Shown in pieces: positions 43,404 to 52,063 of a stretch of 64,000 bases of DNA. The stretch is from Pedobacter cryoconitis (GTDB taxonomy: Bacteria > Bacteroidota > Bacteroidia > Sphingobacteriales > Sphingobacteriaceae). Location of the stretch: assembly GCF_003259615.1 (NCBI RefSeq), contig NZ_QLLR01000001.1, forward strand, positions 313,922 through 377,921, in the 5' to 3' direction. The notes beneath the pieces were generated by a model that was not told the origin of the DNA, made no database searches, and saw only the letters and a program-made list of their open reading frames with translations. The first letter of the stretch is position 1. Every line of letters starts with the position of its first letter. The position numbers and the translations under genes are program-made.

Positions 43404-44567
43404 TTAGAAGTTCAGTATAAGCTCAGGATAAGTAATATTATTTGTAAGCAAGTCAAAACCAGACATCGCATTAATTTTTATAGGGGTATAAGCGAAAGGT
43501 ATTTTAAATTCTACACTTTTTGCCGTTTTCCAATAGCCTAAAGGCTGTAAAAAATCGTCATTTACTATTGCCGGATTACTACCTAACTCTATGTTATTTC
43601 CTACATTAAAAATAGGCTGGGCGTTAGTTTTAAGATATTGAGACAAAGCTAAAACAACTTCATATCTTTCTGTAAGATTTTCATTTCCAGTACCTGGAGT
43701 TGGCGTTCCTAATGGAGGAGGAGGAAATACAGACCCACCAATCAAAGCATTGAACGGAGTGGAAGAAACCGGATTATTTGCAGCACCTTTAATCAGCTCT
43801 AAATCTACCGCGCCAGAGATTCCAACAAGTGATTTCCTGTCGGCCCAAATTCCAATCCAGTTTTTATGTCTCGCATAACATTCTAAAGCGACAAAACCTC
43901 TATATCCACCAGCGCCTGTATGTATATTATAAAGTTTTACCCTGGCATAAAACTGCCCATTTCCCTGGCTGGTCATCCCATAATTACCAGCAGTCACAGT
44001 TAGGGAATTAGCGTTAGGCTGAGATCCGTTAATCGCATCTACCTTAACTGAACCAGCATACCCTTTACCCGCCGAAGCTTTAAAGGTTTCATACCCGTTA
44101 ACTCCGAAATGAATAAATTCATCCCCAATTTTCACAATACCATCTTTGTTAGCCAGGAAAGACTCTCTAACTCCGGTACATTTTAGATTATAAGTACTGT
44201 CTGTAAAAGTTAACTGACCAGCATACTTTTGTTTTAATCTTGAATACTGCTGTAAGGCATCCTGAGGTTTACTCTTTTCCAGCGCTTGCAGTTCTGAATT
44301 GAAATTGTCATAAATAGTTCCCAAAGAGGTAAAACCAATTGATTTTTCTCATTTAACTCTATCTGAACTGTTAAGGTTTGAGATATTTAAAAATACCTTC
44401 ATGAAATTTTCATAACTAGAAAATGACAAATACCCATCCTCTACTTTAATTTCTGAGGAGCTGTTATTAACTACGTCAGTTTTCTTAAAATCCTCCCTTT
44501 TACAACTTACAGCAAGCAATGTGATACTACAAAGCAGGATCAGGTAACTTTTCTTTCTGGTCTTCAT
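43404..44567 (-). pseudogene. Lipoprotein gene interrupted by an in-frame TGA
   Basis: Two reading pieces lie in the same frame: residues 1-72 from 44567 (lipoprotein signal with LAVSCKRE, then VEDGYLSFSSYENFMKVFLN), a TGA at 44349-44351, then EKSIGFTS and 306 further residues to 43404. No frameshift is needed; one stop codon splits what would be a 387-residue lipoprotein. The C-terminal part is beta-rich with GGYRGFVALECYARHKNWIG and a proline-rich loop, function unknown. Without the first piece it has no signal peptide and only a TTG start. Related Bacteroidota lipoproteins, as I remember them, have Trp before E-K-x-I-G-F, so TGG to TGA is the likely change. A natural read-through or a sequence error remains possible. 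Confidence 0.75.
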
Positions 44568-44876
44568 TTAGTTTATTTGTTTTTAGATTATTAATTTATA
44601 TAACAAATATAAAATAAATAACCATTAATCAATAAATTAATAACTAACAGCTATATTAATTTTATAAAAACAGAATTAAATATACTAAATAATGACCTTA
44701 CTTATAGTTAATCTAGATTTTAAAGCGACATCGCTATCAGGAAATTATTATTTTAAAAACACCAACACAACATAAGTATGCAATTAATGAGCTATTTACA
44801 AACGTAAAACCCTCAATACCTGCGCTAAACAAGAAAATAAGATCAGTTCATTAATGACGGTCAATAAAGAAAACAA
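44568..44876. other. 309-base AT-rich region without a recognised gene
   Basis: It contains the promoter of the broken lipoprotein gene and the 3' side of the GNAT gene. I saw no convincing reading frame, hairpin or repeat in it. Confidence 0.4.
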
Positions 44877-45461
44877 CTATATACTTTTAATTAAATCCCA
44901 TACCACTACATTCCACAATTCCTTTTCGTCTCTGTAAGTACCAATGATTTCAAATCCCATTCTTTGGTGAACCTTTAAGGAATTAACATTCCTGGCAGAG
45001 ATTTCTGTTACACACAATTGATAAAGATGTCCTGTTCTGTTTTTGGTTTCCTGGTATAAACTTTTCAATAAGCCCCGCCCCCTGAAATCATGGTGCACAC
45101 ATACCTGTCCACCTACCAGGTAAGTATAATCCGCTAATAACTTTCCCCGATAGCGACAACGTTCAAACTCCTTAAACATCGGCAACAGGCTTGATAAGTC
45201 ATTGCTCAAAGAAACGTGCATCGCCAGATTATAAGCAATTACCTTATCATTACAAGTTGCAATGACCTGTGGTAAATAAACCGCCATCTTTTTTAATAGC
45301 GCCAGGTTATGTTCAGCAAATACAAAACCTTGTTGTTCTTGCTGGGCCGCACTCAGGGAACTGTACAGATTCTCTTTCTGCAAGGCAAGGATCTGGTTAA
45401 AATGCAGGTTGGTAGTGGCGACCTGTAAAACTATAGCTTCGGCTATGGAATCTTTCTTCAT
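44877..45461 (-). CDS. GNAT-family N-acetyltransferase
   Basis: A 194-residue protein of GNAT fold: NDKVIAYNLAMHVSLSN for the middle strands, GQVCVHHDFRGRGLLKSLYQETKN for the acetyl-CoA loop, and ISARNVNSLKVHQRMGFEIIGTYRDE in the last part. The acceptor is unknown. It diverges from a MocR regulator gene 90 bases away, and such pairs are often regulator and target. Confidence 0.88.
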   Translation of the reverse strand: MKKDSIAEAIVLQVATTNLHFNQILALQKENLYSSLSAAQQEQQGFVFAEHNLALLKKMAVYLPQVIATCNDKVIAYNLAMHVSLSNDLSSLLPMFKEFERCRYRGKLLADYTYLVGGQVCVHHDFRGRGLLKSLYQETKNRTGHLYQLCVTEISARNVNSLKVHQRMGFEIIGTYRDEKELWNVVVWDLIKSI

Positions 45462-45507
45462 ATAAAATTCGTCTTTTAACCAAATTTCCTAATTTTACAA
45501 GAACCAG

Positions 45508-45518
45508 TACAGATACAG
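45508..45518. promoter_or_regulatory. Possible MocR operator half-sites
   Basis: TACAG occurs twice 6 bases apart (45508-45512, 45514-45518) in the 90-base region between divergent GNAT and MocR genes. Short direct repeats are usual for MocR regulators; support is limited to position. Confidence 0.25.
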
Positions 45519-45551
45519 TTTTATCTAAATTAACCATAACAGTTATACCCC

Positions 45552-46976
45552 ATGACAAAGTCTGATACAGCGAATAAAAGTTATTTGTATGAAACTATTG
45601 CTGCTGACCTAACGCATCAGATTCATTCAGGTGTATTGGTTTCAGGAGATAAACTTCCTTCACTAAGAGCTATACATCAGCATTATAAAGTAAGTATGAG
45701 TACTGCATTACAGGCTTACTATCTCCTGGAAAGCAGAAGCCTCATTCGTTCTGTACCACAATCAGGTTATTATGTAAGTTATACGCTGCAAACAAACGCG
45801 CTTCCCAATGCCAGTAAACCGTCTTTATCCCTCGGTAATGAAAACACTTCCAGCATAGTCAGCAAAGTTTACGACGGCATCAGTTCTGACCATATCATGC
45901 TTTCTCTGGGTGTTCCCTCGGCCGCACTGCTACCATTACCTAAATTAAACAAAGCATTAAATCATGCGCTGCACACTTTACCTGAATATGGATCAGGCTA
46001 TGAACATGTTTCCGGAAATCCTAAACTGCGTCGTCAAATTGCACGTTTATCGGCAACCTGGGGAGGAAAACTTACAGAAAACGACATTATAACCACCGCA
46101 GGCTGCACTGGCGCAATGTTCCAGGCAATGATCGCACTCACACAAAGAGGTGATACTATAGCGGTAGAGAGTCCGGTGTATTTTGGTATTCTTCAGCTGG
46201 CATTAAGTTTAGGGTTAAAAGTTCTGGAGCTTCCCACGCATCCCGAAACAGGCGTTGAACTGGAAGCCTTAAAAATGGCATTGCAAAAGAACAAGATCAA
46301 GCTATGCCTGTTTATCAGTAATTTCAGTAATCCTATGGGCGGTACGATGCCAGCGGGGCATAAAAAAGAAGCAGTCAGGCTCCTGGCACATTATGATGTA
46401 CCCTTGATAGAAAATGACCTCTATGGTGATCTGTATTTTGGCGCAGACAGACCCGTAAATTGTAAAACATATGATGAAAGCGGCCTCGTACTCTTATGCA
46501 GTTCCGTTTCCAAAACACTGGCTCCGGGTTATCGTGTGGGCTGGCTTACCCCCGGAAAATTCACTGAACAAATCAGGCGCGTAAAATTCGCCACAGCTAT
46601 TTCATCCACAACACTTACCCAGGAAGCAGTTGCCGATTTTCTGGAAAAAGGACGTTATGAAAGTCATCTGAAAAAACTAAGAAATACCCTAAGCAGTAAT
46701 AGTCTGCACTACACAGAAGCTATCCGGAAATACTTTCCCGAAGGAACAAAAATCAGCAGGCCAAAAGGTGGTTTCATGTTATGGATAGAATTGGACCCCA
46801 GGATTAATACTGCTGAACTTTATGATCAGACGATCAAAAGGAAGGTTAGTTTTGCCCCGGGCAGGATGTTTACCTTACAAAATCAGTACAATAACTGTTT
46901 GCGCCTCAGCTACGGATTACCCTGGACCACCGAACTCAGCAATGCCATAAAAACTATTGGAAACTTAATTCGTTAA
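45552..46976 (+). CDS. MocR-family regulator (GntR helix-turn-helix plus aminotransferase domain)
   Basis: A 474-residue protein. Residues of about 10-80 are the GntR winged helix (DLTHQIHSGVLVSGDKLPSLRAIHQHYKVSMSTALQAYYLLESR). The rest is a type I aminotransferase domain with NFSNPMGGTMP, ENDLYGDLYF and the PLP lysine Lys321 in SVSKTLAPGYRVGW. MocR proteins use PLP to sense vitamin B6 or amino compounds and control nearby genes. Its neighbours, a GNAT enzyme and a DoxX-like protein, are candidate targets. Confidence 0.92.
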   Translation: MTKSDTANKSYLYETIAADLTHQIHSGVLVSGDKLPSLRAIHQHYKVSMSTALQAYYLLESRSLIRSVPQSGYYVSYTLQTNALPNASKPSLSLGNENTSSIVSKVYDGISSDHIMLSLGVPSAALLPLPKLNKALNHALHTLPEYGSGYEHVSGNPKLRRQIARLSATWGGKLTENDIITTAGCTGAMFQAMIALTQRGDTIAVESPVYFGILQLALSLGLKVLELPTHPETGVELEALKMALQKNKIKLCLFISNFSNPMGGTMPAGHKKEAVRLLAHYDVPLIENDLYGDLYFGADRPVNCKTYDESGLVLLCSSVSKTLAPGYRVGWLTPGKFTEQIRRVKFATAISSTTLTQEAVADFLEKGRYESHLKKLRNTLSSNSLHYTEAIRKYFPEGTKISRPKGGFMLWIELDPRINTAELYDQTIKRKVSFAPGRMFTLQNQYNNCLRLSYGLPWTTELSNAIKTIGNLIR

Positions 46977-46987
46977 AGCGCTTATCA

Positions 46988-47470
46988 TTAGAATTCCATG
47001 TCCGTCTTTCTGATCTTTACTGTTGCTCCAATCACCACGCCGCCAGAAAGCAGCACAATATTTTTAATAATGTATTGTCCTAATAAAGTGGGAACAAGCA
47101 GGCCATGTGCAAAAGTTTCATCCGGAAAAAACACAAGTGGTAAAAAAGTGCCAATCATCTGAAAATAAAGCAACAATAAGGTCAACCCAAGCAATTTTTT
47201 AGAGATTAACCCCAAACCAATTATACATTCCCAAACCGCAAGAACAGGCAAGGAAACCGGAGGAAGAATCAGGCCAAAGGTCAGTTTTTCTATAGTACGC
47301 CCGGCTATCACCTCAGCTGCACTAACACCAGGGAAAAATTTGAGCACACCAAACCATATAAAAATAAGCCCTAATGAAACGCGCAAAATGTTTAAACCGT
47401 TTCTTGCTTTCCATTCTATTGCCTTATTTTCTGTTTTGATCATCGTTGAGATCATTTCACGTGCTTTCAT
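46988..47470 (-). CDS. DoxX-like membrane protein
   Basis: A 160-residue protein with four transmembrane helices, in the pattern of DoxX/YkgB-like proteins: LRVSLGLIFIWFGVLKFFPG opens the first helix and VWECIIGLGLISKKLLGL the second. The family is loosely tied to redox or quinone functions. It converges on the MocR gene with an 11-base spacer. The short soluble leader of about 25 residues may mean the true start is at an internal Met (codon 6 or 10). Confidence 0.8.
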   Translation of the reverse strand: MKAREMISTMIKTENKAIEWKARNGLNILRVSLGLIFIWFGVLKFFPGVSAAEVIAGRTIEKLTFGLILPPVSLPVLAVWECIIGLGLISKKLLGLTLLLLYFQMIGTFLPLVFFPDETFAHGLLVPTLLGQYIIKNIVLLSGGVVIGATVKIRKTDMEF

Positions 47471-47597
47471 AGGTTTTGGTTTGAAGGTTCAAAACATCTA
47501 CGTGAAATGACAGGCAGCAGATGTAGAAATCAAACCACTAAAACAACCCCGGAAGGAGTAGGATTTTGAAAAGTCTATATAGTTTTAACATTACCCC

Positions 47598-47627
47598 TTG
47601 CCACTTTTAAAGTAATCCCTATCTTTG
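47598..47627 (+). promoter_or_regulatory. Promoter of the SusC/SusD pair
   Basis: A -33 element TTG (47598-47600) and a -7 element TATCTTTG (47620-47627) are 19 bases apart, matching the Bacteroidota consensus TTTG-N19-21-TAnnTTTG. The expected start of transcription is about 47634, just ahead of the inverted repeat at 47643. Confidence 0.7.
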
Positions 47628-47642
47628 CGCCCGCCAATTCTT

Positions 47643-47674
47643 ATTTAGACCAACACTAAACAAGTAGTCTAAAT
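47643..47674. promoter_or_regulatory. Inverted repeat ATTTAGAC-N16-GTCTAAAT, putative repressor site
   Basis: Perfect 8-bp arms at 47643-47650 and 47667-47674. It begins about 9 bases after the predicted transcription start, as expected for a repressor. TTATTTAGA in its left part recurs before the flavoprotein gene at 52005. Iron control is inferred from the gene content. Confidence 0.55.
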
Positions 47675-47725
47675 CAAACATTATCAGATAATTACAAATT
47701 AGCACAACCCTATTAAACACACCAT

Positions 47726-50572
47726 ATGATTAAAATCTTTACCACATTAGGAACAGCTATGCTCCTCTGTTGCACAATTCAGGCACAGGTTATCAAAGGC
47801 ACAGTACAGGACAAAAACACCAGGGAAACCGTTATAGGAGCCAGCATTTCCGTCAAAGAACACCCCGGAAAAGGTGTAATGGCAGATGCACAGGGCAAGT
47901 TCAGTTTACAACTGCAATCTGGCGAAACCCTGATCGTAAAGATGATCGGGTATAAAGATTTCCAAAAGCAATACCCGGTAATTAAAGACGGACAGCAAAT
48001 CAATATCGCTCTTGAACCAGGCGTTGAGCTGCAAGAAGTTATGGTAACCGCCAGTTTAGCCAATTCAAGAAGTAAAAAAGCAATTGGAACAAACATAGAC
48101 CACATTAATGCAGCAGGAATTGTTGCCACCAGTAACCCTTCCTCACTTGCAGACATTGTTAACGGAAGAATCAGCGGCGCACAGGTTTACAATACCAATG
48201 GTAAAGTGGGCATGCCGATCCGCTTTGACATCCGTTCATCCGCCACCTTCAGTATGGATCGCGACCCCCTGATTTTTATAGATGGTGTACGTTATGGCAG
48301 CAGCAATACCTCAGACATTAACTCTTCGCAGGAAGCCATGAGCGCATTGAACGACTTACCCTTAAACGATATAGAATCTATCGATGTCATTAAAGGCCCG
48401 GCAGCAGCAGCATCTTATGGTGCTGAAGCCGCAAACGGTGTAGTGGTCATTCAAACTAAACGTGGTTTAAACGGCAAAAAAGGAATAGCCATTAATGTAA
48501 AATACACCGCAGGGTTCAGCGAACTGGCCAGAAAATATGATCAGTTCGTAAACAATGACCCTTTGAATGATTTCTTCAGAAAAGGGACAGAACAGCAATT
48601 ATATGCCAATGTTACCTCACAAATTGATGAGAACAACAGTATTTTTCTTTCTGCAAATACCAATAAAAATGCAGGTATCGTTCCTGGAAATCAGGACAAC
48701 AGGCAGACAGTCCGTACCGGATACGACTTCACCAAAGACCGTTTTAAACTCTCTCTTACTGCAGGATATGTTAAAGGGAAATTAAGCATTCCACAATCAG
48801 CTTCAGGACGTGACGACGCGATCTGGAACCTGATGCGTGACCGCACCCCATGGCCATTTATCGCAGAAGAAAGCTGGCGTGCCATTCAAAAAGAATACGA
48901 AAATGACCGCTTTACAGGAAGCCTGAAACTAGCTTATACTTTTCCTTTCGAAATCAAAGCAGAGACATTGGTCGGTTTAGACCTGAACCGGATTGACGGC
49001 TTAAACTATCTTCCTTACGGCTATTTACAAGGCACAAACAATACAGGGAGCAAACAAATCAGTAACCGCCGTAATCAAAACATGAACTGGGATTTTAAAC
49101 TGTCCCGTAACTTTGTATTCAACCCGAAATGGCAGTTAAACCTGTCTTTCCTGTCTCAAACTACCCAGGCATCCGAAAAAGTTACCGGAATCAGTGTGCG
49201 TAATTTCGCTGTTCCAGGCATCAGCAATATCGCTTCCGCAGCAGAAATTTTAGGGACTACAGATAACACCTTTGAAAAGCGTACCCATGGCTTATATGGA
49301 GAAGCATTTCTAAGTTATGATAACAAGTTATTTATCAATGCCGGACTCAGACGTGATGTATCCAATATGATCGGAAGAAATGTAGCCAGCATCTGGTACC
49401 CTACTGTAAGTGTGGCCTACAACGTAGCAGGAATGGACTTCTTGAAAGGCAAAGTAGAAGAATGGAAATTCAGAGCTGCCTATGGAGAATCAGGCCGCTT
49501 ACCTTATCCGGGTGATGCGCAAACTGCTTACCTGGTGGAGAATTCTTCTTTTGGGACTATAGTAAAACCTTTAAGGAAAGGAAATCCGGATATTAAACCA
49601 GAGCGTACAGGTGAGTTTGAAATCGGAACGGATGTAAAAATATTCAATCAGAAATTAAGCTTTACCTATTACAGACAGTATACCCGCGATGCGATCGTTT
49701 ATACCACCTTATTACCTTCCTTAGGTTTTCCATCCAGTTTAAGCGGTGATTACCCTGAAAATATTGGTAAAATACAAGGTCAGGGACTGGAAATTTCTTA
49801 CAACAGCAGAGTCTTTACCAGCGCCAATAAAAAGCACAGCCTGGACATTTATGCCATCTTCAATCAGCAATCTAATAAAGTCATCAATTCGGGCGATAAA
49901 GATATTCTGAGTTCAGTGAACCTGATCAGAGCCGAATTACCAGCATTTGCTTTTTATTCCAATCTTTCCCAAGGCCCGGTATTTGATGCCAAAGGCGTTT
50001 ATACAGGTGCAAAAGAAGGCCCTCTGCAAGAATTAGGCAAACCCTTTCCTACCTACAACGGCTCAGTAGGATTTGGCCTGCAATTGTTTGACAACTTACG
50101 TGTACAATCACTTTTTACTTATTCAAAAGGAGCTAAAGTTTATAATATTTCAGCAAGAAATGTGGCTTCTCAGGGAAATAACTATGAAGCCAAAGAAACT
50201 TTAAAAACGCAATTAGCCTCTCTTACACCAGGCACGGCCGATTATATCTCCACCGCTACTGCCCTCTCAAAAGTTGAAGGTGTCAGAGGTGATTTTATTC
50301 AGAAAGCCGACTTCATCAGGTTAAGTAATTTAACCTTGTCTTATGATCTGGGTGACTGGGCAAAACGCTATACAAAAGGCGTATTGAAACGCTGCGTAAT
50401 CTCAGTAACAGGAAATAACCTTTGGCTGACTACGAACTATGGCGGCGCTGAACCTCAGATTGATTCTCAGGGTGGCAGCAAAAGAACTAAAGGAATCAGC
50501 TATTTATCTTCAGACTGGACAGCTGTTCCGGCTCCGCGCACTTATGCGTTTAGTTTAAATATTGGATTTTAA
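47726..50572 (+). CDS. SusC/RagA-family TonB-linked outer-membrane receptor, probably for a siderophore
   Basis: A 948-residue protein: signal peptide (about 1-20), a CarboxypepD-regulatory-like domain (VIKGTVQDKNTRETVIGASI), plug domain with LQEVMVTAS, NGRISGAQV and the turn GAEAANGVVVIQT, then a 22-stranded barrel ending in an aromatic residue (FSLNIGF). There is no N-terminal STN signalling domain. A SusD-like partner follows 23 bases downstream. SusC proteins import large ligands; the downstream siderophore-interacting flavoprotein and the lack of any glycoside hydrolase suggest iron-siderophore uptake. Shorter SusD and common promoter motif support this; ligand not proven. Confidence 0.9.
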   Translation: MIKIFTTLGTAMLLCCTIQAQVIKGTVQDKNTRETVIGASISVKEHPGKGVMADAQGKFSLQLQSGETLIVKMIGYKDFQKQYPVIKDGQQINIALEPGVELQEVMVTASLANSRSKKAIGTNIDHINAAGIVATSNPSSLADIVNGRISGAQVYNTNGKVGMPIRFDIRSSATFSMDRDPLIFIDGVRYGSSNTSDINSSQEAMSALNDLPLNDIESIDVIKGPAAAASYGAEAANGVVVIQTKRGLNGKKGIAINVKYTAGFSELARKYDQFVNNDPLNDFFRKGTEQQLYANVTSQIDENNSIFLSANTNKNAGIVPGNQDNRQTVRTGYDFTKDRFKLSLTAGYVKGKLSIPQSASGRDDAIWNLMRDRTPWPFIAEESWRAIQKEYENDRFTGSLKLAYTFPFEIKAETLVGLDLNRIDGLNYLPYGYLQGTNNTGSKQISNRRNQNMNWDFKLSRNFVFNPKWQLNLSFLSQTTQASEKVTGISVRNFAVPGISNIASAAEILGTTDNTFEKRTHGLYGEAFLSYDNKLFINAGLRRDVSNMIGRNVASIWYPTVSVAYNVAGMDFLKGKVEEWKFRAAYGESGRLPYPGDAQTAYLVENSSFGTIVKPLRKGNPDIKPERTGEFEIGTDVKIFNQKLSFTYYRQYTRDAIVYTTLLPSLGFPSSLSGDYPENIGKIQGQGLEISYNSRVFTSANKKHSLDIYAIFNQQSNKVINSGDKDILSSVNLIRAELPAFAFYSNLSQGPVFDAKGVYTGAKEGPLQELGKPFPTYNGSVGFGLQLFDNLRVQSLFTYSKGAKVYNISARNVASQGNNYEAKETLKTQLASLTPGTADYISTATALSKVEGVRGDFIQKADFIRLSNLTLSYDLGDWAKRYTKGVLKRCVISVTGNNLWLTTNYGGAEPQIDSQGGSKRTKGISYLSSDWTAVPAPRTYAFSLNIGF

Positions 50573-50595
50573 TACGCATTGTTTATCAAAAGATT

Positions 50596-51834
50596 ATGTT
50601 AAAGAACACAAAATATATTTTTAGAATTAGTACGGTACTTTGCATCGCATTAACCTTTTCATCTTGTAATAAATGGGTAAATGACCCGAAATCACCAGAC
50701 AGTACAGTTGATGAATCACAACTAAACAGCCTGGAAATGTTAGGCCGCATCGATAAAGGAGTTTACGTCAACGGGCCAATCATTGCAGGGGTATGGCGTG
50801 CTGGTGCTACGGCATCCTCAGATTTACTTGTAGCTTCTGGTGCAATTGCAGATGAGATCACCTCTACTGCAGTACCCAATTCACCTTTTTACAAAGAGCT
50901 TGACGAAGATAAACTGAGCCCGGATAACCCTTCTCTTTTTAGTGCATGGTCAAACGCTCAGAACTACAGAGCGCGGGCAGAAGATGCGATTAAACTGGCC
51001 ACACAGCAAAACCCTTCAGAAGAAGATAAGCTGAAAATTAAACAAGGTGCGTTAATCAATGCCCGTTTACACGCAGGTTATGCCTGGATGTTACTGGCAG
51101 ATTATTTCACCGTAAGTGAAGCAAATCATGCTGTTTATGCAGACCATATGCTGGTTACACATGAACAAGCTTATGCTAAAGCACAGCGCTATTGGGAAGA
51201 GGCATTGCCAATAGCCAATGACCAGGAAAAAAGACTGTTACATTCCTTGTTAACCAAATTAGGGATACATACCCAAAACTATGGTTTGGCCGCAGCACAT
51301 ATCAATCAATCTTTTTCAGCAACAGAAAACTTTGCTTTCTTAAATACAGTAGGGACGGTCAGTAATGCCTTCTTCTCTGCTTTAAGTATCAATGTAAGAG
51401 ACGCAGCGGTTGATCCGGCACTGGTTGCCGCATTAATAACAACAGCAGACAAAACACGTAACCCGGTTGTAAAAGCACCTAAAGGACACTGGTCTTTAAC
51501 CTATTTTAAGGAAAGAGATCCGCTGCTGGTTACTGATTTTGATGAAATGCAATTGATCAGAGCGGAATTGATTGTCCGTGGTTTATTAACCGGAAACGCA
51601 ATTGACGTTATCAATACTGTAATTACCAAATATGACGCGACGGGTAAATCAAACCTATCTAAACAGATTACACTTACGCTAACTGACATCGCGGTAATCC
51701 GCAGGATCTACTTATCCTGGAGGGGAACCCGGTTAATTGATTTAAGAAGATTCAATATTGATGGAGATCTGACCCCGGGATTTACCAAAAGAAACTGGCA
51801 CTGGATTGGCGTTCCTGAAATTGAAACCAGGTAA
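50596..51834 (+). CDS. SusD/RagB-like outer-membrane lipoprotein
   Basis: A 412-residue lipoprotein (Cys24 in LTFSSCNKW). The TPR-like helical SusD fold is suggested by NAQNYRARAEDAIKLA, LHAGYAWMLLADYFTVSE and the end RLIDLRRFNID. It is clearly shorter than the usual 500-600 residues, and the loops that bind glycans are expected to be reduced. SusD proteins act as a lid over SusC. The gene follows the receptor gene directly and is followed by a perfect 31-bp inverted repeat. Confidence 0.88.
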   Translation: MLKNTKYIFRISTVLCIALTFSSCNKWVNDPKSPDSTVDESQLNSLEMLGRIDKGVYVNGPIIAGVWRAGATASSDLLVASGAIADEITSTAVPNSPFYKELDEDKLSPDNPSLFSAWSNAQNYRARAEDAIKLATQQNPSEEDKLKIKQGALINARLHAGYAWMLLADYFTVSEANHAVYADHMLVTHEQAYAKAQRYWEEALPIANDQEKRLLHSLLTKLGIHTQNYGLAAAHINQSFSATENFAFLNTVGTVSNAFFSALSINVRDAAVDPALVAALITTADKTRNPVVKAPKGHWSLTYFKERDPLLVTDFDEMQLIRAELIVRGLLTGNAIDVINTVITKYDATGKSNLSKQITLTLTDIAVIRRIYLSWRGTRLIDLRRFNIDGDLTPGFTKRNWHWIGVPEIETR

Positions 51835-51860
51835 GTAACTCCACCTATTGTGGGGTTGTT

Positions 51861-51927
51861 GTGATCTAGGTTGAGAAGGGGTTGGTAAGGCTATTGGCCT
51901 TACCAACCCCTTCTCAACCTAGATCAC
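51861..51927. terminator. Perfect 31-bp inverted repeat after the SusD gene
   Basis: Arms 51861-51891 and 51897-51927 are fully complementary with a 5-base loop. Such length is unusual for an intrinsic terminator. It is followed by only a weak T-run, so it may be a Rho-independent terminator, an mRNA-stabilising structure, or a remnant of a small palindromic element. Confidence 0.6.
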
Positions 51928-52003
51928 TTCCAGTTACTGAACAGTACTTCGTTGTAGGGCAGACTTTTAACTTTATGTAATTCCTTTGTCATAGCTGGCT
52001 TTA

Positions 52004-52028
52004 GTTATTTAGAAAGATTACAAATAAC
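52004..52028. promoter_or_regulatory. Inverted repeat at the flavoprotein promoter, putative shared operator
   Basis: GTTATTT at 52004-52010 is repeated inverted at 52022-52028, with 11 bases between. TTATTTAGA in it recurs at 47641 before the SusC gene. A -7-like TATCTTTA follows at 52030-52037, so the repeat covers the -33 region. Confidence 0.5.
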
Positions 52029-52063
52029 ATATCTTTACCCGTAGTTAACCAGCAAAAGCTACG

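Noticed and set aside
43404-44324. Treating the body of the broken lipoprotein as an independent gene with a TTG start
   Set aside because: The upstream piece is in the same frame with only one TGA between, and the body alone has no signal peptide.
44695-44778. 27-codon frame on the plus strand in the 309-base spacer
   Set aside because: It has no ribosome-binding site, membrane segment or precursor-peptide feature beyond a short Asn/Thr-rich end, which is expected by chance in AT-rich DNA.
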